This document shows, piece after piece, positions 63,366 through 64,000 of a stretch of 64,000 bases of DNA. Numbering within the stretch: the first letter of the stretch is position 1; every line of letters starts with the position of its first letter. A program made the translations under genes and the position numbers. The stretch spans positions 1-64,000 of the forward strand of contig NZ_JALKBC010000009.1 in the NCBI RefSeq assembly GCF_023015865.1, read 5' to 3'. The stretch is from Arenibacter sp. F26102 (GTDB taxonomy: Bacteria > Bacteroidota > Bacteroidia > Flavobacteriales > Flavobacteriaceae). The notes beneath the pieces were generated by a model. The model saw only the letters and a list, made by a program, of their open reading frames with translations. It was not told where the DNA came from and ran no database searches.

Positions 63366-63446
63366 TGGCCTAGCAATCATGTAAATGATTGGCCAGTACT
63401 TGGGTCATTTTAGGCACTTTATCCTCTAAAAAGAGGATCTAAAGTG
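63366..63446 (+). promoter_or_regulatory. Two adjacent hairpins upstream of the SMP-30-like gene
   Basis: The first has a 7-bp stem CAATCAT-GTAA-ATGATTG extended by TGGC/GCCA across a small bulge (63366-63395). The second has ATCCTCT-AAAA-AGAGGAT extended by CACTTT/AAAGTG (63415-63446). Neither is followed by a T run. They end 33 bp before the first possible ATG and may act in the mRNA leader or as operators. Confidence 0.45.
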
Positions 63447-63479
63447 AGCGTGAATAATTAATTGGTAACAGTCTACTTT

Positions 63480-64000
63480 ATGCAAATGAAAATGAATTAC
63501 AAGTCAAGTTATTTTTTTAAATGCAAATTAGCCGCTATAGGTTTATTACTGTTAATTGTAGGATGTAAAGAAAAAATGGAAAATACCAAGAAAAAAGGAT
63601 TTCAGGATATTGTTGTTGAAGAAAATCGGAGCTTTTACCAAAGTAGCGAATTTACCAAACCTTCCCTATTTCCGTCAGGCATTGAAGGACCTGCAGTGGA
63701 TGCCAATGGAGTTTTATATGCCGTTAATTTTGAAAGTACGGGAACCATTGGACAGGTGGATTCCAATGGTGAAGCCTCCTTATTTGTTGACCTCCCTGAA
63801 GGCAGTATTGGCAATGGGATTCGTTTTAATAGCAAGGGCGATATGTTCATTGCAGATTATACAAAACATAACATATTGAAGGTGGACATGGATACCAAAG
63901 AGATCAGTGTGTTTGCCCATAATGATGCCATGAACCAGCCGAATGATATTGCAATAATGGACAACGATATACTTTTCGCCAGTGATCCCGACTGGAAAAA
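63480..64000 (+). CDS. SMP-30/gluconolactonase/LRE-like lipoprotein, N-terminal part (runs off the right edge)
   Basis: Three in-frame ATGs (63480, 63486, 63492) precede a lipoprotein signal with lipobox IVGC, and the frame stays open to the window end (about 173 codons). The visible part has propeller blades typical of SMP-30/gluconolactonase proteins: SGIEGPAVDANGVLYAVNFE, GNGIRFNSKGDMFIADYTKH and NQPNDIAIMDNDILFASDPD. Such proteins hydrolyse sugar lactones with a bound divalent metal; the C-terminal half with further ligands is outside the window. A sugar-acid pathway role next to the glycan locus is plausible. Confidence 0.8.
   Translation, partial: MQMKMNYKSSYFFKCKLAAIGLLLLIVGCKEKMENTKKKGFQDIVVEENRSFYQSSEFTKPSLFPSGIEGPAVDANGVLYAVNFESTGTIGQVDSNGEASLFVDLPEGSIGNGIRFNSKGDMFIADYTKHNILKVDMDTKEISVFAHNDAMNQPNDIAIMDNDILFASDPDWK

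Larger units (their letters stand above)
62920..63479. other. Structured divergent intergenic region
   Basis: No gene is seen in these 560 bp. It holds four strong inverted repeats (63013-63037, 63247-63292, 63366-63395, 63415-63446) and presumably the divergent promoters of the regulator gene and the SMP-30-like gene. Confidence 0.55.

Overview
The window is AT-rich bacterial DNA with the gene content of a marine Bacteroidota, most likely a Flavobacteriaceae-type polysaccharide degrader. The evidence is two SusC/SusD outer-membrane uptake pairs, a hybrid two-component sensor-regulator, an ECF sigma/FecR pair, many secreted lipoproteins, four S1-type sulfatases, GH29, GH88 and GH97 enzymes, and little purine-rich Shine-Dalgarno sequence. 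No rRNA, tRNA or CRISPR array was recognised.

Layout. (1) 1-861: the 5' part of an IS982-family transposase gene, a 10-bp phased repeat and a hairpin terminator. (2) 862-19788: a first glycan-uptake locus on the minus strand, read right to left: FecR anti-sigma, SusC with an STN domain, SusD, two related beta-propeller proteins, a large Asp-box (BNR/GH74-like) propeller, a double alpha/beta-hydrolase esterase, a gluconate-dehydrogenase-subunit-3-like lipoprotein, a GMC oxidoreductase and a DUF5009 membrane acyltransferase. Its ECF sigma factor is encoded divergently on the plus strand. (3) 19789-25985: a decayed tyrosine integrase, a DUF6268 outer-membrane protein, a membrane-anchored esterase, and phosphoenolpyruvate synthase with a 51-residue companion gene and a LacI-type palindrome. 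(4) 25986-35868, plus strand: AraC regulator, sulfatase, GH29 fucosidase, SGNH O-acetylesterase, and two more sulfatases. (5) 35975-52912, minus strand: two enzyme operons with a DUF6250 protein, a GHL15-like putative glycosidase, two heparinase II/III-like lyases, a second GH29, an MFS sugar porter, GH88 unsaturated uronyl hydrolase, DUF4861, GH97 and a fourth sulfatase. (6) 53572-62919: the second SusC/SusD pair and the hybrid two-component system. (7) 63480-end: a truncated SMP-30/gluconolactonase-like lipoprotein.

How it works together (inference). Regions 4-6 look like one polysaccharide utilisation locus for a sulfated, fucosylated, uronic-acid-containing polymer. Sulfatases and fucosidases trim it, lyases cut at uronic acid and leave unsaturated ends, GH88 removes those ends, SusC/D imports oligomers, and the MFS porter takes sugars across the inner membrane. 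The best regulatory signal in the window is an 18-nt sequence (ATAATTTATACCCTTTGA) that is identical, and identically oriented, 124-180 bp upstream of three separate transcription units: susC, the sulfatase-lyase-GH97 operon and the DUF4861-GH88-MFS-GH29-lyase operon. It is probably the operator of the neighbouring hybrid two-component regulator. The first locus (region 2) has no CAZyme family I can name with confidence, but has three propeller proteins and a redox pair, so it may encode an unusual depolymerisation route.
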